The notes: generated by a model from the sequence alone, not told the origin. DNA of 64,000 nucleotides from JANYLB01 sp963837715 (GCA_963837715.1 CAWIOF010000002.1:868001-932000), one strand, 5' to 3'. Positions 26,880 to 36,615 are shown, numbered from the stretch's first letter. Numbers and translations: made by a program.

Positions 26880-28100
26880 ATGCCGGCGACGTTCACGTAC
26901 AAGGTCCGCGATCAGGTCGGCAAGGTCATCGAGGGTCAGCTCGAGGCCGACGACCAGGCGCTGGTGGTCGAGAAGCTGCGGTCGATGGGCTACACGCCCA
27001 TCTCGATCAGCAAGCGCAACGAGAACAAGCTCAACGCCGATCTGAACATCCCGGGCCTCACCAACCGGGTGCCGCTGAAGGACATCTCGGTGATGGCGCG
27101 TCAGTTCGCCACCATGATCAACTCCGGGTTGTCGATCCTGCGGTCGTTGGCGATCCTCGCCCAGCAGACCGAGAACAAGGAGCTGGCCAAGGTCCTCGGT
27201 GAGGTCCGCATCGACGTCGAGCGCGGGTCGTCGCTCTCCGCCGCGCTGAACCGACACCCGAAGGTCTTCAACCGCCTCTTCGTGGCGATGGTGCGATCGG
27301 GGGAGTCGTCGGGAACGCTCGACTCCGTCCTGATGCGTCTTGCCCACACGATCGAGAAGCAGGTCGAGCTCCGCCGCAAGGTGAAGTCGGCGATGACCTA
27401 CCCGGTGATGGTCGGGATCGTGGTGTTCTCGATCGCGATGATCATGCTGATCTTCATCGTCCCGCAGTTCGAGACGATCTACGCGTCCCTCGGCGGCGAG
27501 CTCCCGGCTCCGACCCAGCTGCTGTTGAAGCTCTCGAAGATCGTGCGGACGTTCTTCCCGATCCTCATCCTCCTCGGCGTGGCCGGGGGGTTCGGGTTCC
27601 GCCGGTGGATCAAGACCGACAAGGGCCGCGCGATCTGGGACGCGGCCAAGCTGCGGGTCCCGATCTTCGGTGGTCTGGTGCAGAAGACCGCGCTCGCCCG
27701 GTTCTCGCGCACCCTCGGCTCGCTCACCCGGGCCGGGGTGCCGATCCTCGAGTCGCTCGAGATCGTCGCCGACACCGCCGGGAACACCGTCGTCTCCGAC
27801 GCGGTCCACGACTGCCAACGCGGCGTGAAGGGCGGCGACTCGATCGCCCGGCCCCTGGAACAGCACGAGGTCTTCCCCCCGATGGTCGTCCAGATGATGG
27901 CCGTGGGTGAGGAGACCGGAGCCCTCGACGAGATGCTCGACAAGATCGCCGACTTCTACGAGTCGGAGGTCGAGGCCACGGTCGACGCCCTGACATCACT
28001 GATCGAGCCGATGCTCATCGTCGTGATGGGTGTGATGGTCGGCGGCATGATCATCAGCCTCTACCTGCCGCTCTTCAACATCATCAAGCTCATCAAGTAG
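26880..28100 (+). CDS. pilC: Type IV pilus inner-membrane platform protein PilC
   Basis: PilC (GspF family) is the membrane platform on which PilB and PilT act. The 406-residue product has two GspF domains: FTYKVRDQVGKVIEG at the start, MARQFATMINSGLSILRSL, then membrane helices (VMVGIVVFSIAMIMLIFIVPQF) and the second repeat (ALARFSRTLGSLTRAGVPILESLEIV, MMAVGEETGALDEMLDKIADFYE) with a final helix. It starts 8 nt after pilT. Frame intact. Confidence 0.96.
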   Translation: MPATFTYKVRDQVGKVIEGQLEADDQALVVEKLRSMGYTPISISKRNENKLNADLNIPGLTNRVPLKDISVMARQFATMINSGLSILRSLAILAQQTENKELAKVLGEVRIDVERGSSLSAALNRHPKVFNRLFVAMVRSGESSGTLDSVLMRLAHTIEKQVELRRKVKSAMTYPVMVGIVVFSIAMIMLIFIVPQFETIYASLGGELPAPTQLLLKLSKIVRTFFPILILLGVAGGFGFRRWIKTDKGRAIWDAAKLRVPIFGGLVQKTALARFSRTLGSLTRAGVPILESLEIVADTAGNTVVSDAVHDCQRGVKGGDSIARPLEQHEVFPPMVVQMMAVGEETGALDEMLDKIADFYESEVEATVDALTSLIEPMLIVVMGVMVGGMIISLYLPLFNIIKLIK

Positions 28101-28119
28101 CGCGGTAAGAATCTCGGGG

Positions 28120-29686
28120 ATGACAGCGACGGCGCCCGCGTCGGTGCAGACTCCCTCACCGTTCGCGGGCAAGAAGGTCACCCTCGCCGCGACCGGGCTC
28201 GGGTTGTTCATGATCTTCCTCGACGCGATGGTCGTGAACGTCGCGTTGCCCGACATCCAGCGCGACTTCGGTGGTGGCGAATCCGATCTCCAGTGGATCG
28301 TCGCGGCCTACACCCTCGCCATGGCGGTCTCGATCATGACCGCGGCCGCGATCGCCGACCGGTACGGTCGCCGCCGGGTCTACGTCGTCGCCCTCGTGGT
28401 GTTCACGCTCGCGTCGGCGGCGTGCGGCCTCGCCCCCGGCACGCCGTTCCTCGTCGTCGCCCGCGCGATGCAGGGCGCTGCGGCGGCCGCGGTGAACGTC
28501 GCCTCGCTCGCGATCGTGAGTGCGGCGTTCCCCGACGCCAAGGTGAAGGCGAAGGCCATCGGGTTGTGGACCGCGGTCGCGACCCTCGGACTCGCCCTCG
28601 GTCCGACGGTCGGTGGGTTCCTCACCGAGACGATCGGTTGGCGGAGCGTCTTCCTCGTCAACGTACCCATCGGCATCCTCGCGGTGGTGCTCACGACCAT
28701 GGGTGTCGTCGAGTCGCGCGATCCGCAACCCCGTTCACTCGACTGGCCGGGTCAGGCCCTCTTCGTGGTCGGCTTCGGGTCTCTCTGCTACGGGCTCATC
28801 GAAGCGCCGCAGGACAGTTGGACGTCGCCGACGATCCTCGGCCTCTTCGCGGTCGCGATCGTGTCGCTGACCGCGCTCGTGCTCTACGAACTGCGCGCCC
28901 GGCAGCCGATGATGGACGTCCGGCTGTTCGCCGCGCTCGACGTACACCACCGCGATCGTGATCGTGTTCTTCGCGCTCGCCGGCGGTTACGGGATGCTGC
29001 TCGTCGTCACCCAGTACTTCCAGAACGTGCAGGGCTACTCGCCCATCGTGGCCGGCCTGCTGATGCTCGGGTTCAGCCTGCCGAGCCCGTTCACCTCGGT
29101 GTTGGAAGGCAACATCGTCGAGCGGGTCGGCCCCCGCACGCCGAGCCTCGTCGGCATCGGGAGCGTGACCGTGGGACTCACGGTGATCGCGGCGATGCTC
29201 GGCGTGTCGATCGTCGGCCTCGAGGTCGGCCTCGTGTTCATGGGCGTCGGCCTCGGATTGTGCATCCCGGCGACCACGGGGATCGCGATGGCGAGCGTGC
29301 CCGACGATCGCGCCGGGATGGCGTCGGGGATGCTGAGCGCGCAGCGCGGCCTCGGTTCGACCGTCGGGTTCGCGGTGATGGGTTCGATCGTCGCGCTCTG
29401 GCTCGGCAGTCACCTCGGTCCCGCGCTCGAACAGACGATCCCGAACGCCGCCGAGCGTGACCGGGTCGTGACATCGGTGAGCGAGTCGGCGAATCCGCAG
29501 GCTCATCCCGGCATCGCACCGGCGAACCCGCTCTCCGACGAGGTCGCCGACGCGTCCGACGACGTGTTCGCGAACGGCTCCCGGGTCGCGCTCCTGGTCG
29601 GTGCCGTGGGTGCCGCGGGCGCGTTCGTGCTCGGCTGGCGGTACCTGCCCCGCCGCGAGCCTGATCCCGAGGTCGAGGACCCGTGA
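28120..29686 (+). CDS. MFS transporter, DHA2 (14-TM) family (one frame break)
   Basis: About 521 residues with alternating hydrophobic helices. Motifs of drug:H+ antiporter-2 proteins are visible: MIFLDAMVVNVALPDIQRDF (motif D1), ADRYGRRRVYV (motif A), AIGLWTAVATLGLALGPTVGGFL (motif C). Substrate unknown; DHA2 members export drugs, dyes or lipids. One frame change near 28938 (before YTTAIVIVFFAL) fits one extra G. It lies between pilC and a cation transporter, with no obvious link to pilus function. Confidence 0.85.
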
Positions 29687-29692
29687 CCCCGG

Positions 29693-29698
29693 TACGAT
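29693..29698 (+). promoter_or_regulatory. -10-like hexamer TACGAT upstream of the CDF transporter
   Basis: TACGAT ends 8 nt before the GTG at 29707, with no Shine-Dalgarno sequence, repeating the leaderless geometry seen elsewhere in the window. Confidence 0.35.
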
Positions 29699-29706
29699 CG
29701 ACCGCA

Positions 29707-30704
29707 GTGGACGGTCCCGGGTTGCGACGTGTCGGGTGGCACCGTGTCGGCAGTGTCATCACGGGCACGACCACGGGCTGGGCGCGATCAGCTCCGGCGG
29801 TGAGCCGTCGGCGGCGCTGCGGCGTCGGGTCCTGTGGTGGGCGCTGGCCGCAAACGGCGCGTTCATGCTCGTCGAGATCATCGGCGGCTTCGCGTTCGAC
29901 TCCCTCGCGCTCCTCGCCGACGCGCTGCACATGGGGACCGACGTCGTCGGTCTCGGGATCGCGCTGGTCGCCCAGGCGCTGATCCTCCGCCCGGCGTCGG
30001 CCCGGCACACCTACGGCCTCCAACGGGCCGAGGTCCTCGGCGCGCTCGTGAACGGCGTGTTGCTCGTCGCCGCGGCCGGATGGATCTTCTACGAGGCGAT
30101 CGACCGGCTCGGCCAACCCGCCGACGTCGACGGCGCGGGCGTGGTCGTCGTGGCGACGATCGGTCTCGCGGTCAACGTCGGCTGCGCGCTGTTCCTCCGG
30201 CGGGCCCAGGGCCGCAGCCTCAACATGCGGGGCGCGTACCTGCACATGGTCCTCGATGCCGCGGGATCGGTGGCTGCGATCGTCGCCGGCCTCGCCGTGG
30301 TGATCGCCCAGGCCGACTGGGTCGACCCCGTGATGTCGATCCTCGTGGGCTTCCTCGTGCTCTGGTCGACCTGGGGACTGCTGCGCGACACCGTGCACGT
30401 GCTCCTCGAGGGGACGCCACGCGGACTCGATGTCGGCGAGGTGGAACAGGCGCTCGCGGCGACGGCGGGGGTCGATGCCGTGCACCACCTCCACCTGTGG
30501 GATCTCGCGTCGGACACGCCCGCGCTCTCCGCCCACGTCGTGCTCGACGGCGAGCCGAGCCTGCACGACGCGCAGCTCCGGGGCGAGGAGCTCAAGGCGA
30601 TGCTCGACCACCGCTTCGGCATCGGCCACGCAACCCTCGAGCTCGAGTGCCACGAGTGCGAAGGAGACGGAGCGGAGCGGGCGGACACGGTGCACGGGAC
30701 GTGA
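29707..30704 (+). CDS. Cation diffusion facilitator (CDF/ZnT-type) transporter
   Basis: CDF proteins export Zn2+ or similar divalent cations against protons. The N-terminus is Cys/His-rich (CRQCHHGHDHG), a likely metal-sensing segment. Transmembrane metal-site motifs are DALHMGTD in TM2 and HMVLDAAGS in TM5; the C-terminal domain has DAVHHLHLWDLASD. The tail (CHECEGDG) is also Cys-rich. GTG 29707 is chosen for the leaderless signal but needs a frame change near 29745; otherwise GTG 29736 starts the open frame (322 residues). The last ~14 codons lie inside a copy of the dispersed repeat. Confidence 0.85.
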
Positions 30705-30742
30705 ACCGGTGGGCGGTCGAGCCTGCGCAGCGGAGTCGACCC
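30661..30742 (+). repeat. Dispersed ~80-bp intergenic repeat, copy 4 (forward)
   Basis: Landmarks: GAGCGGAGCGGGCGGACAC, GGTGGGCGGTCGAGCCTGC, GCAGCGGAGTCGACC. It covers the 3' end of the CDF gene and its stop, and ends 11 nt before the stop of the convergent PilB-like gene. Confidence 0.75.
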
Positions 30743-30752
30743 GACGTGCCGC

Positions 30753-32639
30753 TCAGAGGTTGCTTCCCCCCATCACCCGTGAGAGCTCGTCGAGACTGAC
30801 CACTCCGTCGGCGACACGTCCGAACGCCGACATGCGCATGGTGTCCATGCCGTCGGCGATCGCCCACCGCTCGACGTCGCGGCTCGTCCCGCCGGCGGCC
30901 ACCACCCGGGCGACGGAGTCGGTGATCGGCATGACCTCGAAGATCGCGAGCCGGCCCCGGTACCCCGTGCCGCCGCAGTGCTCACACCCGACGGCCCGGC
31001 GGATGGATCCGGCGTCGACCAGGTCGTCGGGGAGGCCCACGTGCTCGCGCTCGGCGTCGTCGGGTTCGTGGGCCTCGGAGCAGCGGCTACAGAGCTTGCG
31101 GACCAGGCGTTGGGCCACCGCGGTGGTCAGCGCCGAGGTGACGAGGAACGCTTCGATCCCGAGGTCGACGAGACGGAGGGGGATCGCCGCCGCACGGGGC
31201 GCGTCGACCGTCGCGAGGACGAGCCGTCCGCCCCGGGCCGCGTCGACCGCGGCGCGGGTGGCCTCCGGGTCGTCGAGCGCGCCGACGAGGATCACATCGG
31301 CATCGGCCCGGATCGCGGCCTGGATCGCGGTTCCTGCCGTGGTCCCGGTCCGGGGGTCGACCCGAACGTGCTTGACCCCGTCGAACGCAGTCCCGCGCCG
31401 ACTGCGCCCCGGGGTGGTATCGAGGGCGACGAGGCTGCGATCGGGTCGGTCGAGCGCGACGAGCGCCGCTTCGATCGTGGTCCGCTTCCCCGATCCCGAC
31501 GCCCCGCCGACCACCACCAGACCCTGGGGGCGGTGCAAGGCACGCTCGAAGGTCGTGCGCTGCTGCGCAGTCATTCCCAGCGATCCGAGCTCGCGTCCCT
31601 GCGGCGTCTCGTCGTCGATGTGGAGGACCGCGACCTCGCCGTCGGACGTCGGAAGCGTCGACAGCGTCACGCCGACCGTGCGATCACCGTGCGCGACGGA
31701 GAACCGGCCGTGATGGGACCGGCCGCGCTGGTTCCCGTCGATGCCGGCGAGGATCTTGATCACGCTCATCGCGGAGCTGTGGCCGGCCGGCGGCGCCCCC
31801 TCGATCCGACGCAGGATCCCGTCGACCCGGAAGCGGACCTGCACGCCGTCGGGACCGGGCTCGAAGTGCACGTCGGTGGCGTGCTGTTCGATCGCCTCCG
31901 AGAGCACCGAGTGCACGAGCGTGTCGACCGGCGCGTCGATCGGACCGATGGTCGGGTCGGATGTCGGACCGGTCGTCGGGCGGTCGTCGGCGGTCGTCGG
32001 GTCGGTCGTCGGACCGGTCGTCGGGTCGGTCGTGTCGTCGACCGTGGCGCGGACGGACCCGTCGCCCGGTCGCGAGGTGGCCGCGGTCGCGCGAGCGGTG
32101 GATGACCACGCGCGGGCGATCGCAGCGTCGATCTGACCAGGGTCGGCGAGCGCCGGGAGCACCGGACCGCCGAGGAGCGAGCGGAGGTCGTCGATCGCGA
32201 ACACGTCGCGCGGGTCGCACATGACGACCACGACCCCGGACTCGGTGCGTTCGATCGGGAGGGCGCGGTACCGCCGGGCCACCTCCTCGGGCACGGCACC
32301 GACGACGACAGGATCGATCTCGACGGTGTCGAGGTCGACGAAGCGGACCTCGAGGCGGCGGGCGAGCACCCGGGCGACGTCGAACGAAGAGACGAATCCG
32401 AGGGTGACGATCGTCTCGCCGAGGCGGAGTCCGGTGCGCCGTTGCAGCTCGAGCGCGGCCTGGAGGTCGTCGGGCCGGATCAGGCCCTCGTCGAGCAGCA
32501 TCTCGCCGATCCTCGGGCGGGCGCCGGGAGGTGGCCAGCGGAGTGATGATTCCGGCGTCGACGCATCAGCCTGGGTCACGGAGTTCCATCGGCACCGGCC
32601 ACTCCCGACCTGAGCATCCGCGGGCGACGCCCGAACCAC
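30753..32639 (-). CDS. Catalytically degenerate PilB/GspE paralogue (pseudo-ATPase)
   Basis: 628 residues with the full PilB layout. MshEN-type N-terminal domain at ~43-150 (RIGEMLLDEGLIRPDDLQAA), a Thr/Pro/Asp-repeat linker (~200-245), the GspE core, and an intact tetracysteine site (CSRC, CEHCGGTGYRGR). The catalytic motifs are altered: Walker A reads GASGSGKRT (Arg where Ser/Thr should follow GK), Walker B is VILVGALDDPEA instead of LLGEIRDRET (Glu lost), the His box STLHT has become ATVDA, and the Asp-box EDPVE is DTTPG. ATP hydrolysis is unlikely. The frame is open throughout, so it is maintained. Transcribed against the pilus genes with the coiled-coil gene 21 nt upstream. Start GTG 32639, or GTG 32579. 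Confidence 0.85.
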   Translation of the reverse strand: MVRASPADAQVGSGRCRWNSVTQADASTPESSLRWPPPGARPRIGEMLLDEGLIRPDDLQAALELQRRTGLRLGETIVTLGFVSSFDVARVLARRLEVRFVDLDTVEIDPVVVGAVPEEVARRYRALPIERTESGVVVVMCDPRDVFAIDDLRSLLGGPVLPALADPGQIDAAIARAWSSTARATAATSRPGDGSVRATVDDTTDPTTGPTTDPTTADDRPTTGPTSDPTIGPIDAPVDTLVHSVLSEAIEQHATDVHFEPGPDGVQVRFRVDGILRRIEGAPPAGHSSAMSVIKILAGIDGNQRGRSHHGRFSVAHGDRTVGVTLSTLPTSDGEVAVLHIDDETPQGRELGSLGMTAQQRTTFERALHRPQGLVVVGGASGSGKRTTIEAALVALDRPDRSLVALDTTPGRSRRGTAFDGVKHVRVDPRTGTTAGTAIQAAIRADADVILVGALDDPEATRAAVDAARGGRLVLATVDAPRAAAIPLRLVDLGIEAFLVTSALTTAVAQRLVRKLCSRCSEAHEPDDAEREHVGLPDDLVDAGSIRRAVGCEHCGGTGYRGRLAIFEVMPITDSVARVVAAGGTSRDVERWAIADGMDTMRMSAFGRVADGVVSLDELSRVMGGSNL

Positions 32640-32660
32640 GCCGGCGTCGGGAACCGGCGG

Positions 32661-34673
32661 CTACCGGGACCGGCGGGCTTGGGCGTCGAGCTCGTCGCGC
32701 AAGCCGACGAGCCGGTTCCGCAGGGAGACGGCGTCGTCGGCCACGGTGGAGATCCGGCCCTCGATGGCGGCGACATCGGTGCGGGCTTCGTCGCGCACCC
32801 GTTCGACCAACGCCGCGGTCTCGGCCGCGAGTGTGGCCGCGTCGCGCCGGGCACTCGCCAGCGATCGTTCGACCGCTTCCCGCTCGCGACGGAACTGCTC
32901 CCGCTCCCGTTCCATCGTCGTCTGCAGCCGGCGTTGCTTCGACTGCAGCAGTGCGAGCTGCTCTTCGACCTCTTCGATCTCGAGCTCGGCATGCTGGCGC
33001 GATTCGGCGAGCACCGCGATCTCGGCGGTGAGCCGGTCGAGGTCGACCGTGAGACGGGCCTGCTCGCCCAGCGCGAACGCGTCGGGGGGCGGTGCGCTCC
33101 CGCGTGCGATCGACGCTCGCATCTGGAGCTCGGCTTCGTCGAGGGCCTGGCGGCGCTCCTCCTGGGCGAGATCCCGGATCCCGCGTGCGGTGACCTCGGC
33201 TTCAGCCCGGATCTCCTCGGAGTCGTCGCGGGCCCGGCGCCGGATCGCGTCGGCTTCCTCCGCGGCGGCTCGGGTGGCGTCGTCACGGAGACGCGCCGCG
33301 TCGTCTTGCGCCTGTTCCGCGTCGGCCGCGGCGCGCTCGGCGGCGAGTCGCGCCATCTCGGCGTCGGCCCGCTGCGCTTCGGCCGCGGCGAGGGCGAGGG
33401 CGGCCTCGGTGCGGAGCTGTTCGATCTCGGCGCGCTCCTCGGCGAAGTCGGAGGCGACGGCATCGGCGGTCGCGCGGGCCTGCTCGGCCGCCCGCGCCGC
33501 GTCCTGCGCTTCGGCGTGGGCCACTTCGGCGTCCTGTGCCGCGGTGGTGGCCCGTGCCTTGGCCTCGTCGCGTGCACCTTCGGCTTCCTGCACTCGGCTC
33601 TCGGTGGCCGCGATCGAGGCGGTGAGTCGGGTGACCTCGGCGCGGACCCCGTCGGCGTCGGAGCGGGCCCGGCTGGTCTCGGCGCGGGAGGCGTCGAGCT
33701 CGGTCCGGACGCGGTCGCGGTCGACCTGCGCATCCTGGAGCTCGGTGCGGAGCTCACGGAGCTCGGCGCGGACCTGGTCGAGCTCGGCGCGGAAGCGCTC
33801 GTTCTCCGAGGCGACGCGCGACTCGGTGGCGGCGTCGCGACCGGCGGCGAGGCCCGCCCGGTCTCGTGCCAGTTGGGTGCGCTGATCGGCGAGCTCGGCG
33901 CGGGTGTCGGCGAGCTTCGCTCGTTCGGTCTCCACCTCGGCGCGGGCGGCATCGAGCAGGTCGCGTTCCATGCGCAGCTCCTCGCGCTCGTCGATCTCGG
34001 GGACGTCGTTCATCGCAGGGGCGTCGTCGAACTCGGGGACGTCTTCGATCTCGGGGACGTCGGCGATCTCGGGAACGGGTGCGACGAGTCGGGGCACGAC
34101 GGCTTCGGGCGCGGGTGCCGGCGGCGCAGGTGTGGGCGCGGCTCGTTCGGGCGCGGCGCGGTCGGGGGTGACGATGGCCTCGATCATCGAGGCGCGCGCC
34201 ATCGTGGATGCCGCGGGCGTGGGCTGTCGTTCGGGCTCGGCCACGACTCGGGTGCTCGCCACGTACGCGTCGTACGACGGGAAGCCGAGGCGGTGGAGCT
34301 GGAGCTCCTCGGCCTGGAGCGCCGACTTCAGCCGACGGCGGAGCTTGCCCGAAGACGGCGACCGGTCGCAGGCGGCGGCGGCCTCGACGGTGTCGCGGTG
34401 CAACCGCTCGATCTCCGCGGCGACGTCGGATCGGGGAGGGAGTGATGCAGCAGGGCCGGTCGCCCCGTTCTCGGTGGGCTCGGTCGCGGGTTCCTCCGCG
34501 GGTGCCGGCCCCGGCGTGGCGGAGCGATCCCGCGACGCGGATGGCAGGAGATCGTCGCCGCCCATGCCTCCAGTATCGACATCTGCGGCGGCCCGCGTCG
34601 GGTCGGCCTCGGCCGCGCCGTCATGCTCGTCTCCGGATGTCGCCCACCAGCTCACGTCCAATCGATCGGCCAC
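32661..34673 (-). CDS. Long coiled-coil protein, operon partner of the PilB-like pseudo-ATPase
   Basis: 670 residues, not recognised as a named family. The N-terminal ~100 residues are acidic and Ala/Pro-rich; residues ~105-145 (KLRRRLKSALQAEELQLHRLGFPSYDAYVAS) look like a folded helical domain; a DVPEIEDVPEF-type repeat spans ~205-235; then an almost unbroken coiled coil (~235-665) rich in Ala, Arg, Glu, Asp with clear heptads. No membrane segment or signal peptide, so a cytoplasmic scaffold, perhaps polar like DivIVA/TipN-type proteins (inference). GTG start, no clear Shine-Dalgarno. Frame intact over 2 kb, in contrast to its neighbours. Confidence 0.7.
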   Translation of the reverse strand: MADRLDVSWWATSGDEHDGAAEADPTRAAADVDTGGMGGDDLLPSASRDRSATPGPAPAEEPATEPTENGATGPAASLPPRSDVAAEIERLHRDTVEAAAACDRSPSSGKLRRRLKSALQAEELQLHRLGFPSYDAYVASTRVVAEPERQPTPAASTMARASMIEAIVTPDRAAPERAAPTPAPPAPAPEAVVPRLVAPVPEIADVPEIEDVPEFDDAPAMNDVPEIDEREELRMERDLLDAARAEVETERAKLADTRAELADQRTQLARDRAGLAAGRDAATESRVASENERFRAELDQVRAELRELRTELQDAQVDRDRVRTELDASRAETSRARSDADGVRAEVTRLTASIAATESRVQEAEGARDEAKARATTAAQDAEVAHAEAQDAARAAEQARATADAVASDFAEERAEIEQLRTEAALALAAAEAQRADAEMARLAAERAAADAEQAQDDAARLRDDATRAAAEEADAIRRRARDDSEEIRAEAEVTARGIRDLAQEERRQALDEAELQMRASIARGSAPPPDAFALGEQARLTVDLDRLTAEIAVLAESRQHAELEIEEVEEQLALLQSKQRRLQTTMEREREQFRREREAVERSLASARRDAATLAAETAALVERVRDEARTDVAAIEGRISTVADDAVSLRNRLVGLRDELDAQARRSR

Positions 34674-34922
34674 GGATCGCCACTGATTGAGCCCCGGCGT
34701 GGAACTTCACGTCCCGTGGTCACAGGATCGGGCGAATCGCCAGGTTCCGGACGGAGATGGCACGGAGGGTGGGTGAACGGACCACGCGAGCACAGCGCCG
34801 GCCCAACGTCCCGACAACGCGCCCGGCGGTGCTCAAGGGCGGAATCTCACTGCCGATACGGATTCTGGTGAGTCCACACACGTGGACTGCCGGTTGAGAC
34901 ATCCGACCCATGGAGGGATGCG
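34674..34922 (+). promoter_or_regulatory. Divergent intergenic region between the coiled-coil gene and the first pilin
   Basis: 249 nt separating divergent transcription units, so promoters for both must lie here. An inverted repeat AGTCCAC-ACAC-GTGGACT sits at 34871-34888, about 35 nt before the pilin ATG, and could be an operator or 5'-UTR hairpin. A Shine-Dalgarno-like GGAGGG precedes the ATG at 34923. I see no convincing -35/-10 pair. Confidence 0.5.
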
Positions 34923-35427
34923 ATGCAAACGATGCTCAAGTCCATCCGGGATCGTCGGGAGAACGAAGAGGGGTTCACCCTCATCGAGCTCATGGTTGTG
35001 GTGCTGATTATTGCCATTCTGATCGCCATCGCCATCCCGACCTTCCTGGGTGCACGCACCAAGGCGAACGACCGAGCGGCTCAGTCGAGCCTCCGGAACG
35101 CGCTGACCGCGGCGAAGTCCGTGTTCACCGACCAGAACAGCTACGTGCCTGGCGGTCGCCGCAGCGCTGCAGGCCGACGAGCCGTCGTTGGTCTTCCGAC
35201 GGCTGGACCGTCGACGGACCCGAAGACGGTGAGCGTCGAGCGGCGCCGACCGCCACGGTCTGGACCGCCGCGGCGCTGTCGAAGTCGGACACGTGCTTCT
35301 ACATCCAGGACAACTCGGGTGCTGGCGGCAACGGTACGACGTTCGCCAAGGTCGGCGGGCGGAGGGCACGGTGGCACGTGCAGCGCCGGAACCCGGTCCC
35401 GCCACGTTCAGCGCCAACGGCTGGTAG
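34923..35427 (+). CDS. pilA: Type IV pilin, major-pilin candidate 1 (several frame breaks)
   Basis: The N-terminus is a textbook class III prepilin: short basic leader MQTMLKSIRDRRENEEG, cleavage after Gly, then FTLIELMVVVLIIAILIAIAIPTFLGARTKANDRAAQSSLRNALTAAK with Glu5. The mature part reads, across four or more single-base frame changes between 35150 and 35405, as VAAALQADEPSLVF, DGWTVDGPEDG, WTAAALSKSDTCFYIQDNSG and a final TCSAGT/ATFSANGW with two Cys likely forming the D-loop disulfide. About 165 residues. GGAGGG Shine-Dalgarno. A strong hairpin terminator follows. Confidence 0.85.
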
Positions 35428-35451
35428 CTGATCCAGGCAACGCGAGCGACG

Positions 35452-35482
35452 AGAGGCCCGGGGCGATTCGCCCCGGGCCTCT
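35452..35482 (+). terminator. Strong hairpin terminator between the first two pilin genes
   Basis: A perfect 14-bp stem (AGAGGCCCGGGGCG / CGCCCCGGGCCTCT) with a 3-nt ATT loop, followed by TTCGCTC. It lies 25 nt after the first pilin's stop. The T tract is short, as often in GC-rich actinobacteria. Confidence 0.8.
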
Positions 35483-35535
35483 TCGCTCGGTCGACACCAG
35501 CGTCGCTCAAGCTGGTGCGGTCGATGTCGATACCG

Positions 35536-36068
35536 ATGCGACACGAAAGCGTGGGTGCATGGAATGCAGACGACCCGAGTCGACTGCATGGAAGCGACGG
35601 GACAGTCGAAGACGGATTCACGCTCATCGAGCTGATGGTCGTCGTGCTGATCATCGCGATCCTGATCGCCGATCGCGATCCCGACGTTCCTGGGGGCACG
35701 GACCAAGGCGAACGACCGAGCCGCTCAGTCGAGCCTCCGCAACGCGCTCACGTCGGCCAAGGTCACCTTCACCGAGGCCAACGACTACACGCTCGCGACC
35801 CCGGCTGCGCTCACGGCCAACGAGCCGTCGATCACCTTCGTCGCAGCCGGGACCGACTCGCACGGGACCGAAGACAGTGAGCCTCGGCGTGATGACCGCC
35901 GAGCAGTGGACCGCCGCCGCGCTGTCGGCGTCCGACACCTGCTACTTCATCCGCGACGACACGAGCGACACCGGCGGAACGACCTTCGCCAAGGTCCCGA
36001 ACTCCGGGGGTGCGTGCGACGGCGGGAACCCACCAGCCGCCGGAGCGTTCAGCAGCAGCGGCTGGTAA
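35536..36068 (+). CDS. Type IV pilin, candidate 2 (frame breaks)
   Basis: Close paralogue of the first pilin: after a longer leader (~27 residues, ending VEDG) comes FTLIELMVVVLIIAILIA, then IAIPTFLGARTKANDRAAQSSLRNALTSAK, almost identical to pilin 1. The mature part (FTEANDYTLATPAALTANEPSITFV, MTAEQWTAAALSASDTCYFIRDD, GGACDGGNPPAAG, ending FSSSGW) keeps the two Cys. Frame changes near 35668 and 35870 fit one extra base each. ATG 35536 is the likeliest start; ATG 35515 and GTG 35551 are possible. Confidence 0.83.
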
Positions 36069-36096
36069 GGAGCACGCACCACCTTCGTGGGACCTC

Positions 36097-36615
36097 ATGG
36101 ACGAGATCCGCACTTCCCCCAACGAATCCGACCCCGACCGACCGAGCCGCGAAGCCGGGATGACGCTCGTCGAGCTCGTCGTCGTCGTGCTCATCATCGG
36201 GATCCTCATGGCCATCGCGATGCCGTCGTACGTCGGCGCGCGCGACAAGAGCGCCGACCGCGCGCGCAGGCGCTGTTCGCGCGACGGTGCGGTCGTCGGC
36301 GCGCACCGTGTTCACGGACCGACGAGACCTTCGCCGGCGTGACCCCGGCCGTGCCTGCACGACGCAGGAGCCGGAGCTCACGTTCGTCGACGGATCCACG
36401 CCCGGCAACGGCTCGGACACACGAGATCTCGGTCGCGCACCGGCGGCAGCGGCACCGATGCGTGGCTGCTCTTCGTGACCGGCTCGGCGTCGGGCCGCTG
36501 CTTCGCAGTCGTGCAGCAAGGCGACGCCGCCGCCCGATACCAGGTCGACCAGGCCCCGAGCTGCGCCGCCGACGACTTCGACCCCGCCTCCGGCACCTGG
36601 ACCGCTTCCCTGTAG
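36097..36615 (+). CDS. Type IV pilin-like protein 3 (several frame breaks)
   Basis: Prepilin leader MDEIRTSPNESDPDRPSREAG, then MTLVELVVVVLIIGILMAIAMPSYVGARDKSADRA with Glu5. The rest is less like the first two. Across three or more frame changes between 36265 and 36440 it reads DETFAGVTPA, EPELTFVDGSTPGNGSD, then GTDAWLLFVTGSASGRCFAVVQQGD and APSCAADDFDPASGTWTASL with two Cys. A minor or alternative pilin is likely. It follows pilin 2 by 28 nt and ends before a large hairpin. Confidence 0.75.

Noticed and set aside
28120..30704. MFS and CDF transporters as parts of the pilus machine
   Set aside because: Both are ordinary transporter families and the CDF gene has its own promoter-like signal; position alone does not support a pilus role.
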